From contig JBELLU010000001.1 of assembly GCA_042096455.1 (NCBI GenBank), positions 1 to 64,000 of the forward strand: 64,000 nucleotides of DNA, given 5' to 3'. Origin of the DNA: UBA7445 sp042096455. GTDB lineage: Bacteria > Verrucomicrobiota > Verrucomicrobiia > Opitutales > Coraliomargaritaceae. This document shows positions 27,938-37,334 of the stretch, piece by piece (within the stretch, counting starts at the first letter, position 1; each line of letters begins with the position of its first letter). Made by a program: the position numbers and the translations under genes. The notes below the pieces were generated by a model that saw nothing but the letters and a program-made list of their open reading frames with translations, had not been told where the DNA came from and made no database searches.

Positions 27938-28200
27938 ATTAAATGGTGGGAAAGTGTGAAGGTGTGAAAGTGGGAAGGTTGGAGAACTTCGAACATTGAA
28001 CATCGAACGTTGAAGGGGAGGCGTTGAAAGTTGTTAGTTGATGGTTGGGATTAGTCTTAATCTAATCTTAATCAGAGAACGCTCACCACGAAGGCAGGAA
28101 TACTAATTGGAGGGAAAGTATGAAGGTGTGAAAGTGGGAAGGTTGGAGAACTTCGAAGTTCGATGTTCGATGGGATTAGGATTAAGAGTAAGATTTAGAT

Positions 28201-31200
28201 TTAGAGGGAGGGGCGGGAGTGGCGTTTGAGGAAGGTTTGGATTTCTTTGAGTTTTGCGAGGGTGGTGTTGGCGGTGAGGCGGGGGAAGCGGCTGCCGTTT
28301 TTTAGGTAGGGTTCTTTTCCGGGGTTGGCGCGGTGGCAGATGAGGCGGTTGTCTTCGGTCTCGACGCGGCTGACTCCGGCGGCTTCGGCGTGGACGCGGA
28401 TTTCGCTGACGGCGAGGAGGATGCGGGCGGGGGTCGGGAGTTTCCCGAAGCGGTCGCGCATTTCGTCTTCGATGGCGCTGAGGGTTTGGGTGTCGGGGGC
28501 GAGGGCGAGGCGGCGGTAGAGGTCGATGCGGAGGCGGGGTTCGGCGATGTAGCTGGCGGGGAGTTCGGCGCGGTCTTTGAGGGAATCGAGTTGGACTTCA
28601 GCGCGGATGCGGTCGGCGCCGGGTTCGCCTTTGAGGCGGGCGACGGATTGTTTGAGGAGTTGGCAATAGAGTTCAAAGCCGACGCCGGCGATGTGGCCGC
28701 TTTGTTGGGAACCGAGGAGGTTACCGGCACCGCGGAGTTCGAGGTCGCGCATCGCGATGCGGAAGCCTGCGCCGAGTTGGTTGTGTTGTTTTAGGGCGTT
28801 GAGGCGTTTGTGGGCTTGATCGACGAGGGCGGCGTGGCGGTGGAGGAGGAGGTAGGCGTAGGCCTGGCGTTTGAAACGCCCGACGCGTCCGCGGATTTGG
28901 TAGAGTTGGGAGAGCCCGAAACGGTCGGCGCCCTCGATGATGAGGGTGTTGCAATTGGGGATGTCGATGCCGGATTCGATGATGGTGGTGCAGACGAGGA
29001 CGTCGTATTCGCCCGCCACGAAACGCGCCATGATTTTCTCGAGGGCGAGGGCGGCCATTTGCCCGTGTCCGACCGCGACGCGGAGCTTGGGGTGCATTTC
29101 GCGGATCGTATCGGCGACCGCTTCGATGGTCTGGACGCGGTTGTGGAGGTAGAAGACTTGTCCGCCCCGGTCGATTTCGGCGCGGATCGCGTCTTTCACG
29201 ATGGCGGGGTCGTAGCTTTGGACGATGGTTTCGATGGGCCGGCGGTCGGCGGGCGGGGTTTCGATGACCGACATGGAGCGGGCACCGGCGAGGGCGAGGT
29301 AGAGGGTGCGCGGGATGGGGGTTGCGGAAAGGGTGAGGATATCGACTGCGGCGCGGAATTCCTTGAGGCGTTCCTTGTGTTTCACGCCGAAGCGTTGTTC
29401 CTCGTCCACTACGAGGAGGCCGAGGTCTTTGAAATGGACATCCTGACTGAGGAGGCGGTGGGTTCCGATGATGCAATCGATGCGCCCCGCGGCGAGTTCT
29501 GCGAGGAGTTCGCGGACTTTGCGGTGGGGGACGAGGCGGCTGACCTGTTCGACCCTCACGGGATAGGGCGCCATGCGTTCGCGGAAGGTATTGAAGTGTT
29601 GTTGGCATAGGACGGTGGTGGGGACGAGGACGGCCGCCTGTTTCCCCGAGAGGACTGCTTTGAGGACGGCGCGAATCGCGACTTCAGTTTTTCCGAAGCC
29701 GACGTCGCCGCAAATGAGGCGATCCATGGGGCGCGCCTGTTCCATGTCGGCCTTGGTGGCTTCGATCGCGGCGAGTTGGTCGGGGGTTTCCTTGAAGGGG
29801 AAGGCGTCCTCAAATTCCTTTTGCCAGAAATGGTCTTCCGGGAAGGGGAAGCCCTCCGCCTGATCGCGGGTGGCGTGGAGGCGGAGGAGTTGGGCGGCGT
29901 AATCGAGGGTGGCGGTTTCGGCGGCGCGGCGGGATTTTGCCCATGCCTTGCCGCCGATTTTGCTGAGTTTTGGGGCGGCTTTGGTGAGGCCCACGTAGCG
30001 CGTGAGGAGGTGGGATTCCGCGAGGGTGACGTGGAGGGTCATGGCGTTTGCGAATTCTACGGAGAGGACTTCGCGGGGACCGTTGGGGGTCTCGAGTTTG
30101 ACGTGACCCCGGAAGAGGCAGATCCCGTGCTGGAGGTGAACGAGCGGGTCGCCATCCGCGAGTTCCGAGAAGTCCAGCATTTGATCGACTTGGGAAAGGG
30201 AGGGTCGGGCGCGCTCGCGGCGCGCCGGTGCTTGTTTCGCGGGCTGACCGAGGAATTCGTCATCGGTAAAGAGGACCGAGCCGTGGGATTTGGCGGGGCG
30301 CGGGAGCGGGAACCAGGGCTCGCCCTTGTCGCGGATGATGAAGCCTCCAGGGAGGGTTCCGTCTAGGATTTCGACGCGAAGGGCGCCGGTGCGGGGGTCG
30401 TCTTCGAGGGCGTTGCGGAGACGTTGGGCGCGGGTTTTGCCCGGGCAGATCGCGAAGAGCGCGAGTTTTTCTTGGGTCGCCCATTGATGGAGTTGTTCCT
30501 CGAAGCGGAGCAAATTGGCGGGGGCATTGGGGCGCGGGAGGTCGAGCGGTTCGGGGGAATCGAGGCGGTAATGGGCGGTCGGTTCGAGGGCGAGGGCGCG
30601 GCGGGGGGCGTCCTCAAAGAGGGCGGGGTTCGTATCGACTTCACAGATCGCGAGGCGGGCGTCCTTGGCGGCGGCGCGCGCCCGGAGGGCTTGGGGGACG
30701 CTGCGGATTTGTCCGGCGGGGGCGGGCGAGGGGTCGAAGCGGTAGGCGTGTTCGCGGGTGAGGAGGGCGGGTTCTTCGAGGATCCAGGTGAGGGCGGTAG
30801 TGGGGATGTAATCGAGGAGGGCGGCGTCCTGTTGGTCGTCGGAGGAATCGGAACCCGCGGCGGTGGGGACGGTGAGGGCTTCGGCGGTGCCGGTGGTGCG
30901 TTGGGTGGTGGGATCAAAGGTACGGATGCTCTCGAGTTCATCGCCGAAGAAATCGAGGCGGTAGGGTTGGAGGGCATCGAGCGGGTAGAGATCGAGGAGG
31001 CCCCCGCGAATCGCGAATTGTCCCGGGTTTTCGCAGAGGGCTTCGGAATCGTAGTTGAGTTCGCGGGCGAGTTGATCGGTGAGTTGCGCGAAATCGTAGT
31101 GTTCCCCGATGCGGATTTCGAGGCGCGAACGGTTGAATTGATCGCGGGGCGGGCAGGGGCCGAGTAGTGCTTCGGGGGTGGTGATAAGGAGGCGCGGGGC

Positions 31201-31512
31201 TTTCGGTTTGCGGAGGAGGGCGCCGAGCGCCTGGAGGCGTTCGCCGATGCGGTCGGTGCGGCGGGCATGGTCGATATTGGGCGGGGGCGCTTCCGGGAAG
31301 AAGCAGATTTCGGGTGGGGCGTCGGGGAGGAGCCAGTTGGTGAGCTGGGCGGTCTCGGCGGCGAGGGCTTCGGCGCGGCGCGGTTCTGCGACAAGGAGGA
31401 GGTAGAGCCCCGGCCGTTCCGCGAGGAGGGTGGCGTAGCAAGCCGGTCGGGCGGCCTCACAAACCCCATGCAAGAGGCGGGTTTTGCCTTTGTTGGGTTG
31501 GAGGGTTGGCAT
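28201..31512 (-). CDS. mfd: transcription-repair coupling factor Mfd
   Basis: Superfamily 2 DNA translocase that removes stalled RNA polymerase and recruits UvrA, 1103 residues (family about 1150). Order seen: UvrB-homology region (about 1-330), RNA-polymerase interaction region around GDPLVHLQHGICLFRG, then helicase domains with Walker A CGDVGFGKTEVA, DEEQRFGVKHKERL (DEEQ box) and TTIIESGIDIPNCNT, and the TRCF C-terminal domain. The start ATG at 31512 overlaps the rnc stop as TAATG, so the longer frame back to 31698, which lies inside rnc, was rejected. Translation is likely coupled to RNase III. Confidence 0.95.
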   Translation of the reverse strand: MPTLQPNKGKTRLLHGVCEAARPACYATLLAERPGLYLLLVAEPRRAEALAAETAQLTNWLLPDAPPEICFFPEAPPPNIDHARRTDRIGERLQALGALLRKPKAPRLLITTPEALLGPCPPRDQFNRSRLEIRIGEHYDFAQLTDQLARELNYDSEALCENPGQFAIRGGLLDLYPLDALQPYRLDFFGDELESIRTFDPTTQRTTGTAEALTVPTAAGSDSSDDQQDAALLDYIPTTALTWILEEPALLTREHAYRFDPSPAPAGQIRSVPQALRARAAAKDARLAICEVDTNPALFEDAPRRALALEPTAHYRLDSPEPLDLPRPNAPANLLRFEEQLHQWATQEKLALFAICPGKTRAQRLRNALEDDPRTGALRVEILDGTLPGGFIIRDKGEPWFPLPRPAKSHGSVLFTDDEFLGQPAKQAPARRERARPSLSQVDQMLDFSELADGDPLVHLQHGICLFRGHVKLETPNGPREVLSVEFANAMTLHVTLAESHLLTRYVGLTKAAPKLSKIGGKAWAKSRRAAETATLDYAAQLLRLHATRDQAEGFPFPEDHFWQKEFEDAFPFKETPDQLAAIEATKADMEQARPMDRLICGDVGFGKTEVAIRAVLKAVLSGKQAAVLVPTTVLCQQHFNTFRERMAPYPVRVEQVSRLVPHRKVRELLAELAAGRIDCIIGTHRLLSQDVHFKDLGLLVVDEEQRFGVKHKERLKEFRAAVDILTLSATPIPRTLYLALAGARSMSVIETPPADRRPIETIVQSYDPAIVKDAIRAEIDRGGQVFYLHNRVQTIEAVADTIREMHPKLRVAVGHGQMAALALEKIMARFVAGEYDVLVCTTIIESGIDIPNCNTLIIEGADRFGLSQLYQIRGRVGRFKRQAYAYLLLHRHAALVDQAHKRLNALKQHNQLGAGFRIAMRDLELRGAGNLLGSQQSGHIAGVGFELYCQLLKQSVARLKGEPGADRIRAEVQLDSLKDRAELPASYIAEPRLRIDLYRRLALAPDTQTLSAIEDEMRDRFGKLPTPARILLAVSEIRVHAEAAGVSRVETEDNRLICHRANPGKEPYLKNGSRFPRLTANTTLAKLKEIQTFLKRHSRPSL

Positions 31513-32192
31513 TAGCTGAGCTTGAGGGCTTCGAGGGCGGCTTCGGCGGCGGCGCATTCCGCGGCTTTCTTGGAGCGACCGCGACCGCGGGCAATTTCTT
31601 TGTTCTCGATGGAAACGGCGCAGGTATAATGGCGGTCGTGCTCGGGGCCTTCCGGGTCGAGCTGGCGATAGTGGGGGGTGTGTCCGTCGTATGTGCACTG
31701 GGTGAATTCCTGAAGGCGGGACTTCGGGTTGCCCGCCTGCAGCGGGTTCGCGTTTTGCAGGGCTTCTGAAAAGAGTACGGTGACGATGCCTTGGGCGGAC
31801 TCTAATCCACCGTCGAGGTAAGCCGCGCCTATGAGGGCTTCGAGGGCGTCTTCCAGCATCGCGTCGCTGGGGTCGGGGTGGTGACTGCGCTGCGCCTCGC
31901 TGACGCGGAGGGTTTCGTTGAGTTGAATGCTGCGGGCGATGGATGCGAGGGCGCGGCCATTGACGATACCGGCGCGCATGCGGTCGAGGGCGCCTTCGTC
32001 CGCTTCCGGGAATTGCGCGTAGAGACGGGAGGCGATGAGGAGGTCGAGGACCGCGTCGCCGAGGAATTCGAGGCGTTGGTTATTGCCGGTGGGGAGGGTA
32101 AGGCTCGGATGGGTGAGGGCGCGTTTGAGGCGTTCGGGATCCTGAAAGGTGTAGCCGAGGCGTTCCTGGAGTTGGTCGAAGGGGTCGGACAT
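31512..32192 (-). CDS. rnc: ribonuclease III
   Basis: Double-strand RNA endonuclease, 226 residues, normal family length. The catalytic signature NQRLEFLGDAVLDLL is near residue 40 and the second acidic patch EDALEALIGAAYLDGG near 112. A C-terminal dsRNA-binding domain (about 155-224) ends KKAAECAAAEAALEAL. It processes rRNA and structured mRNAs. The gene is the first of an rnc-mfd pair joined by TAATG. A 90 bp spacer separates it from the divergent PIN-PhoH gene; promoters for both must lie there. Confidence 0.96.
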   Translation of the reverse strand: MSDPFDQLQERLGYTFQDPERLKRALTHPSLTLPTGNNQRLEFLGDAVLDLLIASRLYAQFPEADEGALDRMRAGIVNGRALASIARSIQLNETLRVSEAQRSHHPDPSDAMLEDALEALIGAAYLDGGLESAQGIVTVLFSEALQNANPLQAGNPKSRLQEFTQCTYDGHTPHYRQLDPEGPEHDRHYTCAVSIENKEIARGRGRSKKAAECAAAEAALEALKLS

Positions 32193-32282
32193 TGCGAAAT
32201 TTGTGAGTCAAAGGGTTTTCCTGCTTGCGCCGGACGGACTGTCCAGCATAGGGCTAGATTATGTAAATCACGTCCGGAATCA

Positions 32283-33875
32283 ATGCCGGGTCATAAAAAG
32301 CCGCCACTATTTTTAAAATTGCCTAAAGTTGCCAAAAAGACCGCCCGAGCCAAAGAAAAACTCTTTGTTCTCGACACAAATGTACTCCTGCACGATCCGC
32401 AGTGCCTCTATAAATTTGAGGAAAACACGCTGGCGATTCCGGTGGAGGTATTGGAGGAGCTGGACCGCAAGAAAGCGGCGCCCGGTGAGCTGGGGTATGC
32501 GGCGCGGAGCGTGCACCGCGATCTGCGGGCTTTGTTTGACAAGGGCAAGGAGCAGGTACCGGTTGCGCTGAAGGGCAAGGGGAGCGCGGTGCTGGGCCGG
32601 GAGTTGAGCACGGGCGGTTCCCTGATTGTGGTGATCAATGAATATTTGGTGAATGGGGATGCGAAGAGCGCGGGGATGGAGCGTTTGCGGGCGACCCTGA
32701 GCGATCTCGACAAGATGGATAATCGCATTTTGGCGTCGGTGGTTTTTCTACAGGAGGCCTGCCCGAAGCACCGGGTGGTTCTGGTGACGAAGGACGCGAA
32801 CATGGCGTTGAAGGGAATCGCGCTCGGGATGGAGGTGCAGGATTACATGAACGACAAGGTCAATGACCTGAAGTCAGAGGGTTGCAAGACAATCGAGTTG
32901 AGCGAGGAGGATTACACCCGTTTTATTGAGGAGCACGGGGTGGATCTCGAGCCGGGGCTGACGAGTCATTTGTTCATCAACGAATACGTGTATGTGGTGA
33001 GCGGGGAATTCCGGGAACCGGCGCGTTATCGGGGTGACGGGCAACTAGAGGGCTTGATCCTGAGTGAAAACATGGGGATCAAGATTCCAAAGGGAATCCG
33101 GATCAATCCTTTGAATAATGAGCAACGGATGTTGATGGACGCCTTGTTGGACGAGGACATTAAATTGGTGACCTGTTGCGGCAAGGCGGGGACGGGCAAG
33201 ACTTTGGTCTCGATAGCGATGGCGCTGTATCAGACTTTGGGCGAGGACAATCTGTATGAGCGGGTCTTCATCACGCGCCCGCTGGTGCACATCGGGAAGG
33301 ACACCGGGGCATTGCCGGGGACTCTGGAGGAAAAGATGTCGCCCTACATTGCGCCCTTTTATGACAACCTGGAGGTGTTATTCAGCAACCGCAAGGTGGT
33401 GAAGCCCGACGAGGCGGAGAGCGCGCAGGCACAGATCGACAAGATTACCTCGAACCGCAAGCGCAAGAAGGCGATTGCACGACTCGCGAAACAACCGGTG
33501 CAACATGAATCGGATGAGGAGGAGAACAGCGGGCCGCGCAAACCGTATCAATTCCTCTTTGACTTCGGGATGGTGGAAGTGGAGGCAATGACCTTCATCC
33601 GGGGCCGTTCCCTTGCGAACACGATTTTCATTATCGACGAGGCGCAGAATTTGACGCCGCACGAGGCGAAGACGGTGGTGAGCCGGATGGCGGAGGGCTC
33701 GAAGGTCATTCTGCTGGGGGACCCCGCGCAGGTGGACAGTATGTTCCTCGATACAAATTCGAATGGCTTGGTGCACACCGCGCAGCGTTTGCGGGGCACG
33801 GAAATCACGGCGCATTTGGAATTGGTGACGGGGGTCCGCTCGGAACTGGCGGACTTGGCGGCGGATCTGCTCTAG
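32283..33875 (+). CDS. PIN domain-PhoH ATPase fusion protein
   Basis: 530 residues from ATG 32283; the open frame further upstream lies antisense to rnc. The N-terminal PIN nuclease domain (about 20-160) begins KLFVLDTNVLLHDP and keeps later acidic residues (DKMDNRILASV; LVTKDANMALKG). The C-terminal PhoH-type ATPase has Walker A CGKAGTGKTL near residue 300 and Walker B FIIDEAQNLTPHEAK near 450. This PIN-PhoH architecture (PhoH2/YlaK type) has been linked to RNA unwinding and cleavage. A second, PIN-less PhoH is encoded at 57830-58783. No toxin-antitoxin partner gene was seen next to it. Confidence 0.9.
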   Translation: MPGHKKPPLFLKLPKVAKKTARAKEKLFVLDTNVLLHDPQCLYKFEENTLAIPVEVLEELDRKKAAPGELGYAARSVHRDLRALFDKGKEQVPVALKGKGSAVLGRELSTGGSLIVVINEYLVNGDAKSAGMERLRATLSDLDKMDNRILASVVFLQEACPKHRVVLVTKDANMALKGIALGMEVQDYMNDKVNDLKSEGCKTIELSEEDYTRFIEEHGVDLEPGLTSHLFINEYVYVVSGEFREPARYRGDGQLEGLILSENMGIKIPKGIRINPLNNEQRMLMDALLDEDIKLVTCCGKAGTGKTLVSIAMALYQTLGEDNLYERVFITRPLVHIGKDTGALPGTLEEKMSPYIAPFYDNLEVLFSNRKVVKPDEAESAQAQIDKITSNRKRKKAIARLAKQPVQHESDEEENSGPRKPYQFLFDFGMVEVEAMTFIRGRSLANTIFIIDEAQNLTPHEAKTVVSRMAEGSKVILLGDPAQVDSMFLDTNSNGLVHTAQRLRGTEITAHLELVTGVRSELADLAADLL

Positions 33876-33978
33876 GGCGGTGCGGGAATTGCTTGAATCG
33901 CGGCGCGTTATAGGGGATAGGATAGGTTAACGGTCGAGATTTTTCGGCTGCGCTCATATTACCAACTACAAAGAAACG

Positions 33979-35223
33979 ATGCGCGTATTACTGACTTCGC
34001 ACGGCTCCACAGGGGACATCTATCCGGTGATCGGGTTGGGTCGTGCTTTGGTGGAGGCGGGGCACGAGGTGCGATTTGCGTCGGCGCGGTTATTTCGTGA
34101 AGAGATTGAGCGGGCGGGATTGGAGTATGTGTATTTACCGCCTGACTGGGATCAGACGGGGTTTGCGGAGGCGATGCGTGATTTGACGAAGGCGAAGAAC
34201 CCGGTAGATTTAGTGCGGATCATTTACTCCGAGTCCTTGCCGTTTTTGGAGGAGATATTGAGGACGCTGGATGCGGAGCTCTCGCGGGCGGATTTATTTG
34301 TGAGCAGTTATTTGTTTGCGAGTTTATGCACGCTGGCGCGGATGCGGGGGGTGCCCTGCGCGGTGACGACTTTTGCGCACAACGCGGTGCCCTCTTTGAG
34401 TAATCCACCGCAGGGGGTGCCGCGCATCTTGCTCTTCCCGCCGTATTTTCGCCGCAAATGGAACGCCCTAGGCTGGCACATCGCGGACCGCATATTTTGT
34501 TGGCAGATCAACCAGGTGGTGGGGGAGGCGGCGGTACGCTATGGTATCGGCCGCACGCAGAGTTTCCTGCTCGATCCGGCGGACAAGGTGATCGTGACGG
34601 TTTCGCCGAGCTTGTTTATGCCCAAGCGCCTGTGGAATGACCGCTTCGTCTTTTCCGGTTATTTGCGCTGGCAATCGGAGGAGGACCCCGCTTTGGAGTC
34701 GCGACTGGAGGCGTTTTGCGCGGGGGAACGGGTGCCGATCCTGACCTTCGGGAGTGTGACTTTTGACAAGGCGCGGATGGTGATGACGCGCTTCATGCGG
34801 AATTGGCCCAAGGGGAAGCGCATCATCATCCAATCCGGTTGGGCGGGTCTGACGATTGAGCGACCACGGGCGGAGATGTTATGTGTGAACAAGGTATCGC
34901 ACGACCAACTTTTCCAGCACGCATCACTGGTGATTCACCACGGCGGGGCGGGCACGACCGCAAGCGTGCTCCATGCGGGGGTACCGCACGTGATCATCCC
35001 GCACATTGGGGACCAGTGGTTTTTTGCGGGTGAGATGAAGCGGCTGGGTGTGGGCTTGGAATTGAAGCGTTCGAAATGGCCCGAGGAATTACCGAAGGCG
35101 GTGCGCAATATTGAACGCAACGAGAAGTTTTCGCGCCGCGCCACTGAGGTGAGGGAAATCTTGCAGGCTGAGGATGGTCCCGCGACCGCGGTGCGTGAAT
35201 TGGAGGCGATGGTCGCCTTGTAG
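33979..35223 (+). CDS. glycosyltransferase, UGT/YjiC-like family 1
   Basis: 414 residues, GT-B fold. The N-terminal MRVLLTSHGSTGDIYPVIGL is the usual start of UDP-glycosyltransferase-like and sterol-glucosyltransferase enzymes. The C-terminal donor-site motif HHGGAGTTASVLHAGVPHV and PHIGDQWFFAGEMKRLGVG are strong. Such enzymes glycosylate lipids or small hydrophobic acceptors; the acceptor here cannot be told. No membrane segment is evident. It stands alone between the PhoH-type gene and a secreted repeat protein. Confidence 0.88.
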   Translation: MRVLLTSHGSTGDIYPVIGLGRALVEAGHEVRFASARLFREEIERAGLEYVYLPPDWDQTGFAEAMRDLTKAKNPVDLVRIIYSESLPFLEEILRTLDAELSRADLFVSSYLFASLCTLARMRGVPCAVTTFAHNAVPSLSNPPQGVPRILLFPPYFRRKWNALGWHIADRIFCWQINQVVGEAAVRYGIGRTQSFLLDPADKVIVTVSPSLFMPKRLWNDRFVFSGYLRWQSEEDPALESRLEAFCAGERVPILTFGSVTFDKARMVMTRFMRNWPKGKRIIIQSGWAGLTIERPRAEMLCVNKVSHDQLFQHASLVIHHGGAGTTASVLHAGVPHVIIPHIGDQWFFAGEMKRLGVGLELKRSKWPEELPKAVRNIERNEKFSRRATEVREILQAEDGPATAVRELEAMVAL

Positions 35224-35349
35224 GGGGCGGATATTTTGCTGAAACTTTTGCGGCTGGCTCACGATGTAAGGACAGGCGGCGGTCTTGTTTATTATCTGAG
35301 GGTAAAACTTGCCAGAGGTGAGCCGACGCTTATAATCCATTACTCATTT

Positions 35350-37320
35350 ATGAATCGTCTACCGTTGCCCCTTCTGTTGGTCCTCGCCCTTTTGATGGGC
35401 TGGGGCTTGAACCATGTATTTTCGCCTGCGCCGGTAGGGCGGGATGATTCCAAGACGCCGGGACAAACGACATCCGCCTCCTCGAGGGGAAGCGCGGAGG
35501 GTGCGTCAGCCGGGGAAGCGGCTGCTGCGAATGAAACCGCAAGGGGGGAATCCCTCGAGGGGGAAGGTCAGGACGGGAAGCCTATAAGCGTGGAGCTGAT
35601 GACGGAGCGGATAAATGAATTGTCGAACTCGCCCTCGATGTCGAATGCGCGTGAGACGCTGGATTTGATCGCGGGGCTATCGCAGGATGGCTTGCGGGAA
35701 TTACTGTTGAATGATGAAAGCGGCGGTTGGGGAATGAGCGACGGGATGGTTTCCAGTTTGGCGTTTATGGCGTGGGTGGACCGCGACCCGCAGGCCGCCT
35801 TTGATTTTTATCAAAATGAATTACCGGCGGGGAATCGTTCGCGACACAGTATGTCGCTCTTTTCCGCCTGGGCGGGGGTGGATCCCGAAGCGGCGGCCGC
35901 GGCGGCGGCGCAGATTGAGTCCGGGCACGATCGTTCTCTGGCGAATTATGCGATTGCGCGGGCGATGCTGGACACGGACCCGAACCGTGCTTTTGAGGTC
36001 TTGGAGCAAGGCGGGGGCGATATGCGGGGTTGGCGTTACAATGCCTTGTTTGCGCAATGGGCGGCGAAGGATCCCGCCGGTGCGCTGGCAAAGATTGAAA
36101 CCCTGCCAAGTGGGGAGATGCGTGATAATGCCCTGCAGGGATATGTGATCGCGTTGAGTCGGGAGGACCCCGAGGCGGCGGGAAATTTTGCCTTGAATTT
36201 GACGGACGCGGATCAGCGGGCGCGGGTGATGCCGCGTTTGATGTATGAGTGGGTGCGGCGTGACATGGACGGGGCGCTGGCTTTTTTGGGAAATTTACCG
36301 AACGATGGAACGAAGAATGAAATCATCCGCAACAGCATGTGGGGTCTGACGCGGAGTGATCCGGTGCGGGCTTATAACTTTGTGGTGGAAAATATGACGG
36401 GGAAGGCCCGGGATGATGCGCTGGGTCGGGTGGTCGGTGAATTGGCGCGCCGCGACCCGATGCAGGTTCTCCAGATTATTGACAGCTTGCCCTATGGTCG
36501 CGCCTATGAAAACGCGGTGAGTAGTCTCGCGAGTCGTTGGGGCCGGGAGGATCCCATCGCGGCGATGGAATGGGTGCAGAGCTTGCAGGATGGGCCGGAA
36601 AAAGGGAATGCGCGGATGGCGGTTTTGAATGCCTTTGCGAGCAATGACAAGGAGGGAGCGATGGAATACCTCCGGACGATCCCGCCCGGTACGGACAAGA
36701 ATACATTGGTGACGAATCTAGCGCGGGAGTTAACGAAGGACAACCCGGCGGCAGCGCTGGACTGGGCGGATGCGATGCCGGACAGTGATCTTGCCAATCG
36801 CGCGCGGAACTCGGTTTTACGGGAATGGGCGGGTCGCGACCCGGTGGGGATGATTGCGCATTTGGAGCGAAGCGGCGACACGGAGGCATTGATAAGTCAG
36901 GCGTCTATCTTGGCGAGTAGTTATGCCCGCCAGGATGCTGCGAGCGCGGCGATTTGGGCATTGGGTCTGGAGGATCCAAAGGCGCAAATCAAGGCGATGG
37001 AGGAAGTGACTGAAGAATGGTTGGATCACGATACCTACGAGGCAACGGTATGGATCTCGGAACTGGAAAAAGGGCCCGCCCGTGACAAGGCGGTAGAGGA
37101 ACTGGTGCAAAAGGTGCGGCGGACCGATACGCCCTCGGCGCTGACTTGGGGCTTGACGATCGACAACCGGAAAAACCGCACGCAATCAGTGAACGGACTC
37201 TTGCGCACGATGAAGAGCAAGGGTCAGGAGGCGGAGGCGCGGCAGATGTTGAAGGCCAGCGATTTGCCGGAGGGCGAGGTCAATAAATATCTGGAGCTTC
37301 TGGAGGACAAGACCACCTAG
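35350..37320 (+). CDS. exported helical-repeat protein with DPxxA repeats
   Basis: 656 residues. ATG 35350 begins a signal or anchor sequence (MNRLPLPLLLVLALLMGWGL); the frame upstream is chance. A Ser/Ala/Glu-rich linker (about 25-85) precedes about 14 imperfect repeats of roughly 33 residues. Each has a core like DPxAAxxWxxxLPxGxxRxxAxxxxxxxWAxx, for example KDPAGALAKIETLPSGEMRD and EDPIAAMEWVQSLQDGPEKG. This looks like an alpha-alpha solenoid (TPR/HEAT-like). Similar proteins occur in Verrucomicrobia as unnamed hypotheticals, as far as I recall. A periplasmic or surface scaffold is plausible; no catalytic motif seen. Confidence 0.83.
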   Translation: MNRLPLPLLLVLALLMGWGLNHVFSPAPVGRDDSKTPGQTTSASSRGSAEGASAGEAAAANETARGESLEGEGQDGKPISVELMTERINELSNSPSMSNARETLDLIAGLSQDGLRELLLNDESGGWGMSDGMVSSLAFMAWVDRDPQAAFDFYQNELPAGNRSRHSMSLFSAWAGVDPEAAAAAAAQIESGHDRSLANYAIARAMLDTDPNRAFEVLEQGGGDMRGWRYNALFAQWAAKDPAGALAKIETLPSGEMRDNALQGYVIALSREDPEAAGNFALNLTDADQRARVMPRLMYEWVRRDMDGALAFLGNLPNDGTKNEIIRNSMWGLTRSDPVRAYNFVVENMTGKARDDALGRVVGELARRDPMQVLQIIDSLPYGRAYENAVSSLASRWGREDPIAAMEWVQSLQDGPEKGNARMAVLNAFASNDKEGAMEYLRTIPPGTDKNTLVTNLARELTKDNPAAALDWADAMPDSDLANRARNSVLREWAGRDPVGMIAHLERSGDTEALISQASILASSYARQDAASAAIWALGLEDPKAQIKAMEEVTEEWLDHDTYEATVWISELEKGPARDKAVEELVQKVRRTDTPSALTWGLTIDNRKNRTQSVNGLLRTMKSKGQEAEARQMLKASDLPEGEVNKYLELLEDKTT

Positions 37321-37334
37321 GGCGGCTTCGCGGC

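Larger units (their letters stand above)
27586..28172. repeat. degenerate repeat cluster (three block copies)
   Basis: Copies start near 27586, 27945 and 28107. Each reads (GGTGG)GAAAGTATGAAGGTG, then TGAAAGTGGGAA, then GGTTGGAGAACTTCGAA, and runs into variable runs of GAACATTGAACATCGAACGTTGAA. The 284-340 region has a looser fourth copy. Spacing is irregular and units vary, so this is not a CRISPR array or simple satellite. Confidence 0.75.
27483..28200. other. gene-free spacer made of dispersed repeats
   Basis: No gene is supported in about 720 bp between the PEP-CTERM gene and mfd. It contains T/A-rich TCTTAATC-type words (about 27522-27560 and again near 28056 and 28185), three copies of a GGGAAAGT(A/G)TGAAGGTGTGAAAGTGGGAA block, AACATCGAAC tracts, and the second copy of the 204 bp element. 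Short frames reading MFNVRSSPTFPLSHLHTF are translations of these repeats. Confidence 0.75.

Noticed and set aside
27586..28172. CRISPR array
   Set aside because: Repeat blocks are long, imperfect, irregularly spaced and repeat inside the supposed spacers; no cas genes are present.
31878..32282. N-terminal extension of the PIN-PhoH protein
   Set aside because: It is antisense to rnc and runs across the divergent promoter; the PIN domain starts just after ATG 32283.
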